Translations under genes and position numbers: made by a program
Assembly (NCBI RefSeq): GCF_050908995.1
Contig: NC_135133.1
Location: forward strand, 496,001 to 560,000
Direction of reading: 5' to 3'
Source of the DNA: Andrena cerasifolii
Taxonomy: Eukaryota > Arthropoda > Insecta > Hymenoptera > Andrenidae
DNA length: 64,000 nucleotides
The notes under the pieces: generated by a model
Database searches by the model: none
Told to the model about the DNA's origin: nothing
The model's input: the letters and a program-made list of their open reading frames with translations, nothing else
Part shown: positions 11,673-19,888 of the stretch, piece by piece
How the letters are laid out: the number at the start of each line of letters is the position of its first letter
Numbering within the stretch: position 1 is the first letter of the stretch

Positions 11673-14600
11673 GGTAATAATACAATTGAAATGGTACAGC
11701 ATTGTACATGACACACAGGACCATATTTCTAATAAATTATACCCTGAAGAAATAAAAATATTGCCAAAAAAACATTTTGTCCTTTTGCGCATTCAGACAA
11801 TACTCCGCAGAGAGGATAGACCGGAAATCCAAATCATTGTCATATTTTTAACGTTGTACCTCAATTCAACGAGGGGCTGCAGGGTGGTCTTTCGTTTTAT
11901 GGAACGTTGTAAAATAACGAAGAAACGAAGGGTCCGAGAAACACGTGTCGTTTGCCTTTCGCGAAATAAACCCTACTTGACCGCGCCGATGTTGTAGATC
12001 CGTCTGGTTCTCGTCCACGAGCACGCTTTCCAGCACATCACCCTGTCTGTTTAGATAGCTTTTCGAAAGCGTGGTACTGACCTCGACTTTCGTTACCCTC
12101 GCACAAGGCGAGTCGATGGGGGCGCGCGAAGAATTGTTTTCGATTTTTCGGCAAGGGCTGCCTGCCTGTAGCACAGATGGGCAAAATTTTTGCCTGTACG
12201 GCCCTTGGGGTCAGTTGGATTTTAGCTTGAGTCAGAACAAATATAATTAGTTTTCTTACGTCCGGATAGATGTTTGTGGTACTCAGGAATGCATGAAAAA
12301 TTTCACGATCGATATTGCCAGGAAACGGGACCGTTACGTTTGTTTATTGTAGATTAAGTCAACCCTACACATCGGTGGGGATACCGATTACATATTACCC
12401 GGACGAAATCCCAACATAGATACATAGCGAGAAATCGAAATACCATCCTGTGACACGTCAATAAAAGAATATACTGTTCTATTACAAAAACTAACTGGAC
12501 CTTGACATCGCTTCCAGTACTTCATTCTTTAAAAAAAAGTTTGTACCATTATGTCGGATGGGACTGATACTAAACAGGAATGTATTAAACAATTTTCACT
12601 TATTGGAGTAATTTGTAAGTAAGAAAACATTAAAAAGGGGACAGTGTTACACGTATTCAATAAATTCTGTCTCATCGTCCCTCTAGGTATAGGTATTCAA
12701 CGAACGGTATTCTCCGATGCTCGCGGTTACTTCGTCGCTGTCAATGGGTCGTAAAAGAGAAGGATAGAATGAAGGTCGTAGCAGTCGAGAAATAAAGCCA
12801 GCGCCTCGGCTGCTAACACAGATACACAGTGTTGCCAGTGCAACGTTATGCGGGACCACTTATTTAGCGGAGGGGGAACACCTAAACGAGTGGTGGTAAC
12901 GTGTGCGTCAGTGACGTCATCACGCACACGTTACAACCACTCCTGTAGATGTTCCTCTCCGCTAAATAAACGGTCCTGCGTAATGTTGCTGGCAACCCTG
13001 CAGATACACAACAATCTTTCAATAGCAATAACGGCTCAACTTTTTTACGTTTAATTTTTTCTGCATATACATTTCTTTCAAATATTCATAACATTTTCCT
13101 GGTTATGGAGTCATTCCACGTGAACTCGGACACTTTTCGGAGTAACATTTCGGATTTTGGTGCAACTTGGATATGTTGTAGTTTATTAACATATCTCGAA
13201 GGATTTTTGAAAATTTAAAAAATTGTGGATGTTGCAGCTCTTTGAAATGTAGTGTTTACTTTTTTCCAAAAATTGTAACTTTTGCACTAAGAAACTGATA
13301 AAAATGACCTTTGGGTGCTTACACTGGAGATATAAGAGTACCTAATAAAAATTATTTTACTTCGAATTTGTGACCATTTATTTTGCAATTCTTGTAAACA
13401 AATGCAGTTTTACAATTGAAGGCACCCTTTTAAAAATTTGAAAAAATAGGAGGATATAGCCCTGTTTGTCCTCTTTACGGACATGTTTTAAAAAACGTGG
13501 GCATTTAAAAATTGGCCAAATGAAAATTAATTGAATGTAATGCTGCGTCAAATCGCACCGGCTCGACTGACTGAGCCGTGCGATACTCGCAGCGGCCAAG
13601 CGGCTATATCTGCTATTCTTATACAGTGTTCTATAATATGATAAGTATTTGTAAAAAACTGAAGAAGGAAAATTTTCTTCTGTTTTTTATACACAACATA
13701 ATACGGTCTATCATCTTTTGGTGTTCGCGATATTTTCCGTGAATCGAAGGTGACCTTCCTAATAATTTTTATTAGGTACTCTTATATCTCCAGTGTAAGC
13801 ACCCAAAGGTCATTTTTATCGGTTTCTTAGTTCAAAAGTTACAATTTTTGGAAAAAAGTAAACACTACATTTCAAAGAGCTGCAACATCCACAATTTTTT
13901 AAATTTTCAAAAATTCTTCGAGATATGTTAATAAACTACAACATATCCAAGTTGTACCAAAATCCGAAATGTTACTCCGAAAAGTGTCCGAGTTCACGTG
14001 GAATGATCCTATGATGAGAGCAAATATGATATAATGTCGACCATTTTTGGTCGAAACCGATATTACATCGTGTAACGTGTACGAGAAAATCTGTGTGAAA
14101 ATATCTTGCTACGAAATAGAATTCGCTTTCAGCGTAGTAGTATCCACAAGTGGAGGGTACTTTAGAAGTCATAAACATTGCCCGGAGTGGGCCAAAGGTT
14201 TCCAGTGAGGCCTGGAGAATGTTTCGAAGAATGCGCTTTTCAATGAAAGAATTTTGCTGAAGATACACATGGACGTATATATTGCGGACAAAATTCAACA
14301 AAAGAAAAAGCACTGTGTATTTCGTATTCCACGAGTAACTACATATGCTGAACATCGAATCGCAAATCATTGATGACTGTCGCTAATTTTAAACATTATC
14401 TTCTACGTCACATAAATAGAATTTAAAGTGCATGTTTCATCCATTCGAAGCTACGTACAACGATTGAAATAGTCGCAACTGCATTATAAAGGAAGCATAC
14501 CTAACGAAACGCGGATAGTTTGAAAGTTTTATGCTAATAAAACGCATATAGTTTCTATAACATATATAACGAAATTTAAAATTTCTACATTTCGTCTCAT

Positions 14601-15014
14601 CGGCATGAAAGTTGCAGGAACGTGCTGTTGACATTTTTTCACATCAAAATGAGTCCAAACACGATATAAATCGGATTATTAATTAATTAAATAATGATGA
14701 ACATGCGTTGCGGTGCGCATAGCATAGAATATGCGTACGTAAAGCGTGAAAGATAGCTGTGTTGATATACATACATATTTCAAGAATATGAATAATACTA
14801 TATTATATACAATAAAATACCGTGCTACTACTACTACTACATCTCAAACTATGACTTCATACAAATCTGTACCATAAAACGTAACTTACCTTTCTAGACG
14901 TTTTTTATTTTTTCTGGACAAACGCTTTACAGATAGCATAGGGCGCTTCCTTTTTATATCACCCTTCGAATTGCGCTGGTTTCTGGCATCTGCGGCTTCA
15001 TTCTTTGATTCCAT
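7036..15014 (-). CDS. Two-exon Mutator-like transposase fused to YqaJ-type nuclease
   Basis: Exon 1 is 15014-14890 and exon 2 is 9751-7036, with intron 14889-9754 trimmed to GT...AG limits at 14889 and 9752. The splice joins AG to G in phase, giving 946 residues. Exon 2 alone has no ATG at its start. Exon 1 gives a strong ATG context (GCCATGG) and a lysine/arginine-rich segment that could be a nuclear signal. In exon 2 numbering from TTG at 9744: acidic imperfect repeats at 41-95; Cys/His motifs near 180-191 and 326-344; likely DDE residues D286, D383 or D385, and E543 (ADGSWM, ADGD, NAVESFN); a basic linker 597-628; and a YqaJ/lambda-exonuclease fold 681-880 with ATPDG (D767), EVK (E777, K779) and QVQGQ (817-821). 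No internal stops occur. It probably binds and cuts the element ends, and the nuclease may process ends. Exon limits are inferred. Confidence 0.85.
9853..10362. mobile_element. pogo-like MITE in transposase intron
   Basis: The ends are CAGTAAAATCTCGATG at 9853 and the inverse of CAGTAACATCTCGATT at 10362. The left end is preceded by TA, but the right end is followed by TG rather than TA. No transposase frame is present. CAGTA-type termini are typical of pogo/Tigger elements (from memory). Confidence 0.55.
10363..10879. other. Intron sequence, nothing coding recognised
   Basis: An open frame at 10385-10843 lacks any recognisable domain and is probably chance. One copy of a recurrent motif (inverse of CCAAACACGGTATAAATCGG) lies at 10511-10545. 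A GTGTG-rich stretch lies near 10810. Confidence 0.4.
10880..11556. mobile_element. Foldback MITE, degenerate
   Basis: The left arm (about 10885-11080) and right arm (about 11460-11556) are inverted copies: CAACATTGTGGAAATTGACT pairs with AGTCAATTTCCACAATCTTG. The right end is CGTGGAATGACCC. The left arm is a diverged copy of the left arm of 13111-14010 (shared TTTTCGGAGTA, CATATGTTGTAG). No coding capacity. Confidence 0.65.
11579..11670. repeat. GA microsatellite
   Basis: About 92 bases of GA dinucleotides interrupted once by GGGG. Open frames spanning it are artefacts of the repeat. Confidence 0.97.
11671..12844. other. Intron sequence, nothing recognised
   Basis: No gene or clear repeat is seen in this part of the transposase intron. 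The only longer frame (11866-12174, minus) has no recognisable motif. Confidence 0.4.
12845..12998. mobile_element. Short foldback MITE centred on TGACGTCA
   Basis: Arms of about 70 bases are inverted: AACGTTATGCGGGACCACTT on the left pairs with a right arm ending CGGTCCTGCGTAATGTTGC. The centre is GTGACGTCATCAC. A half-related segment (GCACACATTACCACC, CTCCTGTAGGTGATCC) recurs at about 58984-59020 in the second element. Confidence 0.7.
13111..14010. mobile_element. Foldback MITE with 250 bp inverted arms
   Basis: 13111-13360 and 13760-14010 are near-perfect inverted copies. Termini read TCATTCCACGTGAACTCGG. A TATG on each outer side could be a target duplication. The middle (13370-13570) is related to 16740-16920 and, inverted, to 11220-11400, so the family has spread inside the 17 kb element. 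Confidence 0.8.
14011..14889. other. Start of right arm shared with the palindromic element
   Basis: From about 14230 rightwards the sequence aligns with 61125 onward (and inverted with 60250 downward) with many substitutions and small indels. This intronic homology marks where the second element departs from the autonomous layout. A motif copy CCAAACACGATATAAATCGG lies at 14653-14675. Confidence 0.6.
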
Positions 15015-16004
15015 GGCAATGGAATGATCACACACACTTATCAACACTACAGTGACGAACCACGCGGAAATGGAACAATTCACAAATTATGAATATTCCA
15101 TATATCAATATCCGCGCATCAAATAAAAGCCCGATTGCTTTCTCCGTCTTCACCGTAGTGCAAACGACAAGAAACTGATCAGCTAGCGTTGTCGGTGCAT
15201 TGGTTACAGATGCTGAGAGGCTAAACAGAAAATGGTGGGAAAGGGACGGATATACGCGTCCTGTTCCTCTCTTTCTCATTAGGATTGGTGGTATGCTGAT
15301 ACATTTACGTAGATTGTATATCTATTTCCGGGAATACTGTCTGGTGCTCAGAAATGTGCACAGGAAAGAATTTTTGATTATCCTGTGCATACTCTTTTGA
15401 CGTATCACCGACTTTATTAGCGAGGAATTCATATTTCGTTCTACCATTATCCTTTCCCATTTGCCTGACGGTGATGAAGGAACACCCGCAAGTATGCGCG
15501 AGCACGCGCCGCGTTTTCAAACCTTTGCGCATTCGAACTTTTACGCGGGCCGATTACGCTCTGCTCGGTCCTTGGTGCGAGTGAAATACAAAATCTTGAG
15601 GGAGTGAGAAAGGCAATTTGGGCCCTGTCCACCCTTGAGGGTAGCCAAGCAGTAAAGATCGTAAGTACCTTCGCGCTTGCTATCCCTGTCTTTTTCACTA
15701 TATGTGCCGGTTATTCTGAAAGTGGGCCACGTCCAAATTTTTCGTTTGTTACATTTCACTTATTTCTTATGTATTCTATCAACGTGATATATGATAAACG
15801 TAAAGTTCAATTTCTTTCCTTTTTAAATTTCGACCGACGCCACTTTCATAATAACTGACATACTTTTACATTTTATTTCCAAACCAAGACTGTATTTAGA
15901 CATATTCCGGGTAAAGTTTCCGATTACCGTCATAGTATTGTTGTAATTTTTTGTGCAAAATCTATCGTGTGAACTGTGATTGTTTGAGTGTCCGCGTGTT
16001 TCTC

Positions 16005-16322
16005 AAGCTGCGTATCGCCATTGCGAGGCTGCCTCGCATGGCACACCTCGCGGAGTGGACAGTCTGGAGACTACCTCGACCATGTTTATTTTACGAGGCA
16101 TCAGCAGTCGATTTTTCGACGTGCTCAAAGGTGCCTCGCAGCCCCATGATCAAAAATCGCATGGCTCGGGCGACGCAAATATCCTGCTGGAGGTAGCGCG
16201 AGACTGTCGCACGCGCCTCCCTCGCAAAGTGATCATGATCGAGGTAGTCTCCAGACTCTCCACTCCGCGAAGCGTGCCTCGCGCGGCAGCCTCGCAATGT
16301 CGATATGCAGCTTCACGCTCAG
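16005..16322. repeat. Foldback repeat rich in GCGAGGC
   Basis: Inverted arms at about 16010-16085 and 16235-16315 share CATTGCGAGGCTGCC and GAGTGGACAGTCTGGAGACT, separated by about 150 bases containing further GCCTCG. It recurs at 58260-58580 and 62790-63110. A loose relative lies near 46320-46450. Long frames on both strands here are by-products of the inverted structure. Confidence 0.75.
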
Positions 16323-16369
16323 AGATTCGTGTATTCATTCTCATGTAGACCAGAGATGGGCAAAAATAA

Positions 16370-16560
16370 TATCTAGATATACTCGAATAAAAGATACTTT
16401 ACGTTTATTCGTTATTCGCAGCTTTGAATAACACGATTTATCTCCATTCGAAACATCACGGATAAATAAATTTATTCGAAGTGAATTTAGTCGAAAGATA
16501 ATTTCTGTTTTCGAGGATCTTTTATTCGAACTGTCGAATAAAGTTTTCATCTTTGTCCGC
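16370..16560. repeat. TTATTCG/CGAATAA motif cluster
   Basis: Repeated CGAATAA and TTATTCG words occur in both orientations. The block is kept in the second element at 58022-58225 and 63135-63350, with an additional enlarged block at 56450-56765. It sits between the two divergent genes, so it is a candidate protein-binding cluster. Confidence 0.6.
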
Positions 16561-16927
16561 AGTTTGTTCGACTTTTCGGTCGCGACCGCGTGATCCGCGT
16601 TCTTTTGTCACGCGACTTCTACGAAAACGCAATGCCGCACGTCCAACAATGCCGTGTCGTACGGACCCGTCGGTGATCACCACGCGGCGATGCCGCGTCT
16701 CTTACATAATACAAATTATTTCAGTTAAAGAAGACAAATTTTTTACCATTGATTTTGCAATTGTTCTGAACAACTACAATTTCATAGTAGCACGGCGTTA
16801 CTGAAAATTTTGAAAAAAATGTGGATATAGTCCTGTTGGTCTTATTTACGGACAAGTTTTCAGAAATACGGACACTATAAAATTGGCCACATCAAATTTA
16901 ATTGAATGTAACGGTATACGTACAGTA

Positions 16928-17420
16928 TACAGTCAGTCACGAAAGTCTTCGTACACTTGCAAAATTTAAAACATTTAAAGCAAAAACGCAAAAAGAAGCA
17001 AGGGTTTCGAGTATATTTCAGATATTAACTGATTTATTAGTTAAAATTAAACAAATTATGTAAAGATGACGATGTATTTTACACTTGTTTCCACGAAAAT
17101 ATAAATAGACCGATAGTACGATTTTACATTTACGAAAATCCGCATACAGTTAGCATGGGTAATTTGGGTATATTAAACTGAATAGAATTTGCTATGATAA
17201 TAATTACAAGAATAATAATCAAATTTTGTTTTGCAAAAGATATTGTGATTTTGTGTTCCGGTTTATTTGCATTTTCTAGTAAACAAATGTAAGAAACATC
17301 GTCAGTTTTTCACAATCTATCTAAAGTTAACCAATAAATAAATTAATGTCCATCAAACTTCCAAAACCCTAGCTTTTTTATAGTATTCGAAATTTTTCCG
17401 ACGAAGACTTTTCCGACTTT
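16928..17420. mobile_element. Tc1/mariner-like MITE
   Basis: The left terminus CAGTCAGTCACGAAAGTCTTCGTAC and a right terminus whose inverse reads GTCGGAAAAGTCTTCGTCGG form imperfect inverted repeats. No coding region. A matching copy lies at about 57165-57655 and another runs off the window from about 63708. Confidence 0.6.
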
Positions 17421-17586
17421 TAGAATTTATGGATTGTTAATAAACTTGCGAGATCCATTCGATTGAAAAGAGTTCAAACACGGTATAAATTGGATTATTT
17501 CTAGAACTATAAATAATTAAATATGAATGTAACATTTCTAATGTAAAAGAAATAGTTTTTTCACTGTTTCTTCGACTCTGTTTTAG

Positions 17587-18156
17587 ATGTCAGATAAAGG
17601 AAAGGATAAGATGGCTGAGGAGAAAGAAATGACTCCGTCGCGAAGGCGGAGTCGAACGAGTGACCAGACTCCGCCGCGGAGAGAGCCGACTCCGTCCTCG
17701 CGACGGAGGCCGCGAAGAGAGCCGACTCCGTCCTCGCGACGGAGTCCGCGAAGAGAGCCGACTCCGTCCTCGCGACGGAGTCCGCGAAGAGAGCCGACTC
17801 CGTCCTCGCGACGGAGTCCGCGAAGAGAGCCGACTCCGTCAATATCCAGGTGGTTGGAGGTGACATTACAATGTCAAAAGCAGGTATGTAGATACGTAGA
17901 CGATCTCGCGCAAACATTTCTTACATTCTCATGAAAGTTTTTAGATTTATGTTTATTTTTCATATTACAGAACAGCGAGCTCAAAAAGGAGCTAAGAAAA
18001 TTAAAATATGGAGGGGGAAGAGGAGGAAGAGGACGAAGAGGAAGTGGAGGAAGAGGAGGAAGCGGTAGGAGAGGAGGAAACGGTAGGAGAGGAGGAAGAG
18101 GAGGCAGAGGAGGAAGAGGAGGAGGAGGATGTAATATATACAATTTTTATAATTAA
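17587..18156 (+). CDS. Spliced RS-repeat/RGG-box protein of the 17 kb element
   Basis: Exon 1 17587-17883, intron 17884-17970 (GTATGT...TTACAG), exon 2 17971-18156, phase 0, 160 residues. Residues 1-20 start MSDKG. Residues about 25-85 contain four to five 12-residue repeats REPTPSSRRSPR, resembling SR-protein phosphorylation repeats. A short leucine/lysine segment follows the splice. Residues 113-150 are RGG/RGR repeats typical of RNA-binding boxes. The C-terminus is FYN. ATG immediately follows a pyrimidine tract and AG, suggesting a further 5' UTR intron. The copy at 55339-55905 retains start, splice phase, repeats and C-terminus despite sequence divergence, which argues for selection. Function is unknown; RNA or nucleic-acid binding is inference. 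Confidence 0.8.
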
Positions 18157-18208
18157 ATTTTAAAACAAATAATTTTTTCTCATATTTTTAGTCGAAAGCC
18201 TTTCATCC

Positions 18209-18310
18209 GTCGACCATGAATAATTTTCTCGTATTTATTAGTACTTTAGTTGCGAATCATATATTTAGTCGAGAAAGTACGAATAAACACGAGAAAATTA
18301 TTCATGGCCG
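18209..18310. repeat. 100 bp near-perfect hairpin after the RS/RGG gene
   Basis: ATGAATAATTTTCTCGTATT on the left pairs with AAACACGAGAAAATTATTCAT on the right. The same hairpin lies at 55178-55275 downstream of the second RS/RGG gene copy. It may act in 3' end formation or be a nested foldback element. Confidence 0.75.
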
Positions 18311-18389
18311 ACAATTGAATTCCCCACGTTTCAAATAAAAATTGGCTCGGGTTATAATGCTCATCTCTGGTATTTTGCCATATAATTGA

Positions 18390-19170
18390 GGCAGTGAGAG
18401 CAATAACGGACTAACCCACATTTTTTTCAAAAGTGAGTTAGTAGCAATAACGTATTCCAATAGGCTCTAGTAATCATATCGATGGCTTAGTGCACACATA
18501 TTGTATTTCCACTTTTTATGAAATTTGAGTTTTTATATGCAAGAAATAGTGCTTGACTCTTTCTTTATGCTGCATAAAAATTACATTTTTATCTTTTTTA
18601 TAAATTCATCAAAAATGATATTTTTGTTTATTGTATGTCCCTGAATTTATTATGCTGAGTGCACACATGTTGTGTGTCCATGCCAGAGGATGAAAATAGT
18701 TTTGGAAAAATGTGACAATAAATAAAAAAATTTTAAAGTCTTCCTATATCTACCGCGAATTACTTTTTTATTCCTGTTACTTTAAAAATAAATATAATAT
18801 TGAAGTGAGATTATTTCCAGTATTATTCCTTTTATTCATTTTTATATAATATCATTCAGTATAGTATGTCCTGCTCTGTACTTGGTTACAATAGCATGTC
18901 CAACTTCCAAGCATTATTGTCGAGTTATTATTATAATTTTGCAGATTCTAACTTATACTACTAATTACATACTTTCAGTGATACCTATATTACAATAATG
19001 CAAAAAGTATTTATGTAATTATAAAGTACCATTGAATGTTTGACCCTGTTTTTCTCAAAAACGCTAAAAGTGGACATACAATATGTGTGCACTAATTGTA
19101 AGCCATCGATGTACAGTAGGAAATTTTTTTTAATGTAGGTTAGTCCGTTGTTGTTCTAACTGCCTAAATT
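18390..19170. mobile_element. Foldback MITE in right arm
   Basis: Inverted ends GGCAGTGAGAGCAATAACGG (left) and GGCAGTTAGAACAACAACGG (inverse of right) extend about 120 bases with mismatches. The second element holds a shorter 285 bp version at 54459-54745, an internally deleted form. No coding potential. Confidence 0.75.
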
Positions 19171-19494
19171 ACTATGACATAAATACGACAGCGATTTCAA
19201 GTGATGTATATGTAACGGTAAAAGCGTTAATTTAGTAAATGTATACAATCCCCAGCAGTTCCTATGTCAATGTATGCTTAAAATGAATATAACCTAACCT
19301 ACAATCGTCCGAAAATGCATACATTGACTCCATCATGCTTTTATTGCGGCTCGTATATTCAGCTATCGCTTCAGTTTTGCTATGAATCCACGTTGGCAGT
19401 CCTCCCGAGTAGGCGCCATCTCGTATCTACTACCTCAACTAAATTTGTCACGTGACTTGCTCTGTATTATCGCCAATATGGCGGAACTCTGATT

Positions 19495-19810
19495 TGGGAA
19501 TGCAGTCACGATTTTTCGTTTTTCGTTCTTATATGAGCAGATTTTGGCCTAGGAGAGGTCTCATTCGAAAGAAGAAGATTCAATGCGGAGCGCTCTGCTC
19601 ACCGTTTGAGTCACAAAACTCTTTTAGTGACCTAAAAATGCTTGGATTCTGCGGGGATATTTTGTCGACGTTTGCTTTACTTTGGACACTGATATTATTA
19701 CATATCAACACAATCTCGTTGAACCATGAGCAGAGCGCTCCGCATTGAACCTTCCTCTTTCGAATGAGACCTCGCCCAGCCCCAAATCTGCTTATATAAG
19801 GACGAAAAAC
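19495..19810. repeat. Subterminal inverted repeat near the right end
   Basis: GAGGTCTCATTCGAAAGAAG...GCGGAGCGCTCTGCTC at 19555-19602 is inverted at 19729-19778. The same arrangement occurs near the second element end at 53845-54085. Its closeness to the terminus makes it a candidate transposase-binding structure. Confidence 0.7.
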
Positions 19811-19871
19811 GAAAAATCCCGAACCCATGTTTCGGGCCAGATTGTGTCGGTATACAGCGCGCTGCATTACC

Positions 19872-19884
19872 CGTGTCTACCCCC
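19872..19884 (-). repeat. Right terminal inverted repeat of the 17 kb element
   Basis: CGTGTCTACCCCC precedes TTAA at 19885-19888. The adjoining 60 bases match the terminus of the second element at 53740 (inverted), so this is the conserved right end of the family. Confidence 0.9.
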
Positions 19885-19888
19885 TTAA

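Larger units (their letters stand above)
9754..14889 (-). other. 5.1 kb intron of the transposase gene
   Basis: The donor GTAAGT at 14889 follows GAAAG. The acceptor TTTACGTGCAG ends at 9752, preceded by a short pyrimidine stretch. The intron is loaded with nested repeats (9853-10362, about 10880-11556, 12845-12998, 13111-14010), which suggests that insertions here are tolerated. The donor is conserved in both exon 1 copies of the palindromic element (59620 and 61754). Confidence 0.75.
15015..17586. promoter_or_regulatory. Divergent intergenic region between transposase and RS/RGG gene
   Basis: The two genes point away from each other, so this 2.6 kb must hold both promoters. The order is conserved in the second element (55906-59497). 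It contains the 16005-16322 foldback, a TTATTCG-rich block and a Tc1-like MITE. I cannot place transcription starts. An in-frame extension upstream of the transposase ATG begins with GTG, not ATG, and is probably untranslated. Confidence 0.5.
2915..19884 (-). mobile_element. 17 kb TTAA-flanked DNA transposon with Mutator-YqaJ transposase
   Basis: TTAA at 2911-2914 and 19885-19888 brackets 16,970 bp that begin GGGGGTAGACACG and end with its reverse complement. The paralogous empty site at 32490-32493 has a single TTAA in otherwise identical LINE sequence, proving both the limits and the four-base target duplication. Inside are two spliced genes (transposase on minus, RS/RGG protein on plus), a 69 bp array and many nested MITEs. 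TTAA duplication occurs in piggyBac and Kolobok superfamilies. The transposase is Mutator-like rather than piggyBac-like, which favours a Kolobok-related assignment (inference from memory). The catalytic exon is intact and the insertion postdates a 99%-identical duplication, so it moved recently. Confidence 0.92.

Noticed and set aside
11508..11997. Arg/Glu and Leu/Ser repeat proteins
   Set aside because: Translations of a GA microsatellite.
15015..15083. Signal-peptide-like extension upstream of transposase exon 1
   Set aside because: It begins at GTG with no in-frame ATG, and a secreted transposase is implausible. The GCCATGG at 15014 is the better start.
16000..16350. Frames of 122, 68 and 64 codons repeated in all arms
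   Set aside because: They overlap on both strands of a foldback repeat and show no domain. The recurrence is explained by DNA repetition.
2915..19884. Maverick/Polinton or integrated virus
   Set aside because: No DNA polymerase B, capsid, ATPase or integrase frames are present, and the TTAA four-base duplication with short termini fits a cut-and-paste transposon.
2915..19884. piggyBac assignment from the TTAA duplication
   Set aside because: The only intact transposase is Mutator-like with a YqaJ tail, not a piggyBac DDD protein. The terminus GGGGGTAG also differs from the usual CCC-type ends. Not fully excluded for the small 41629-41817 MITE.
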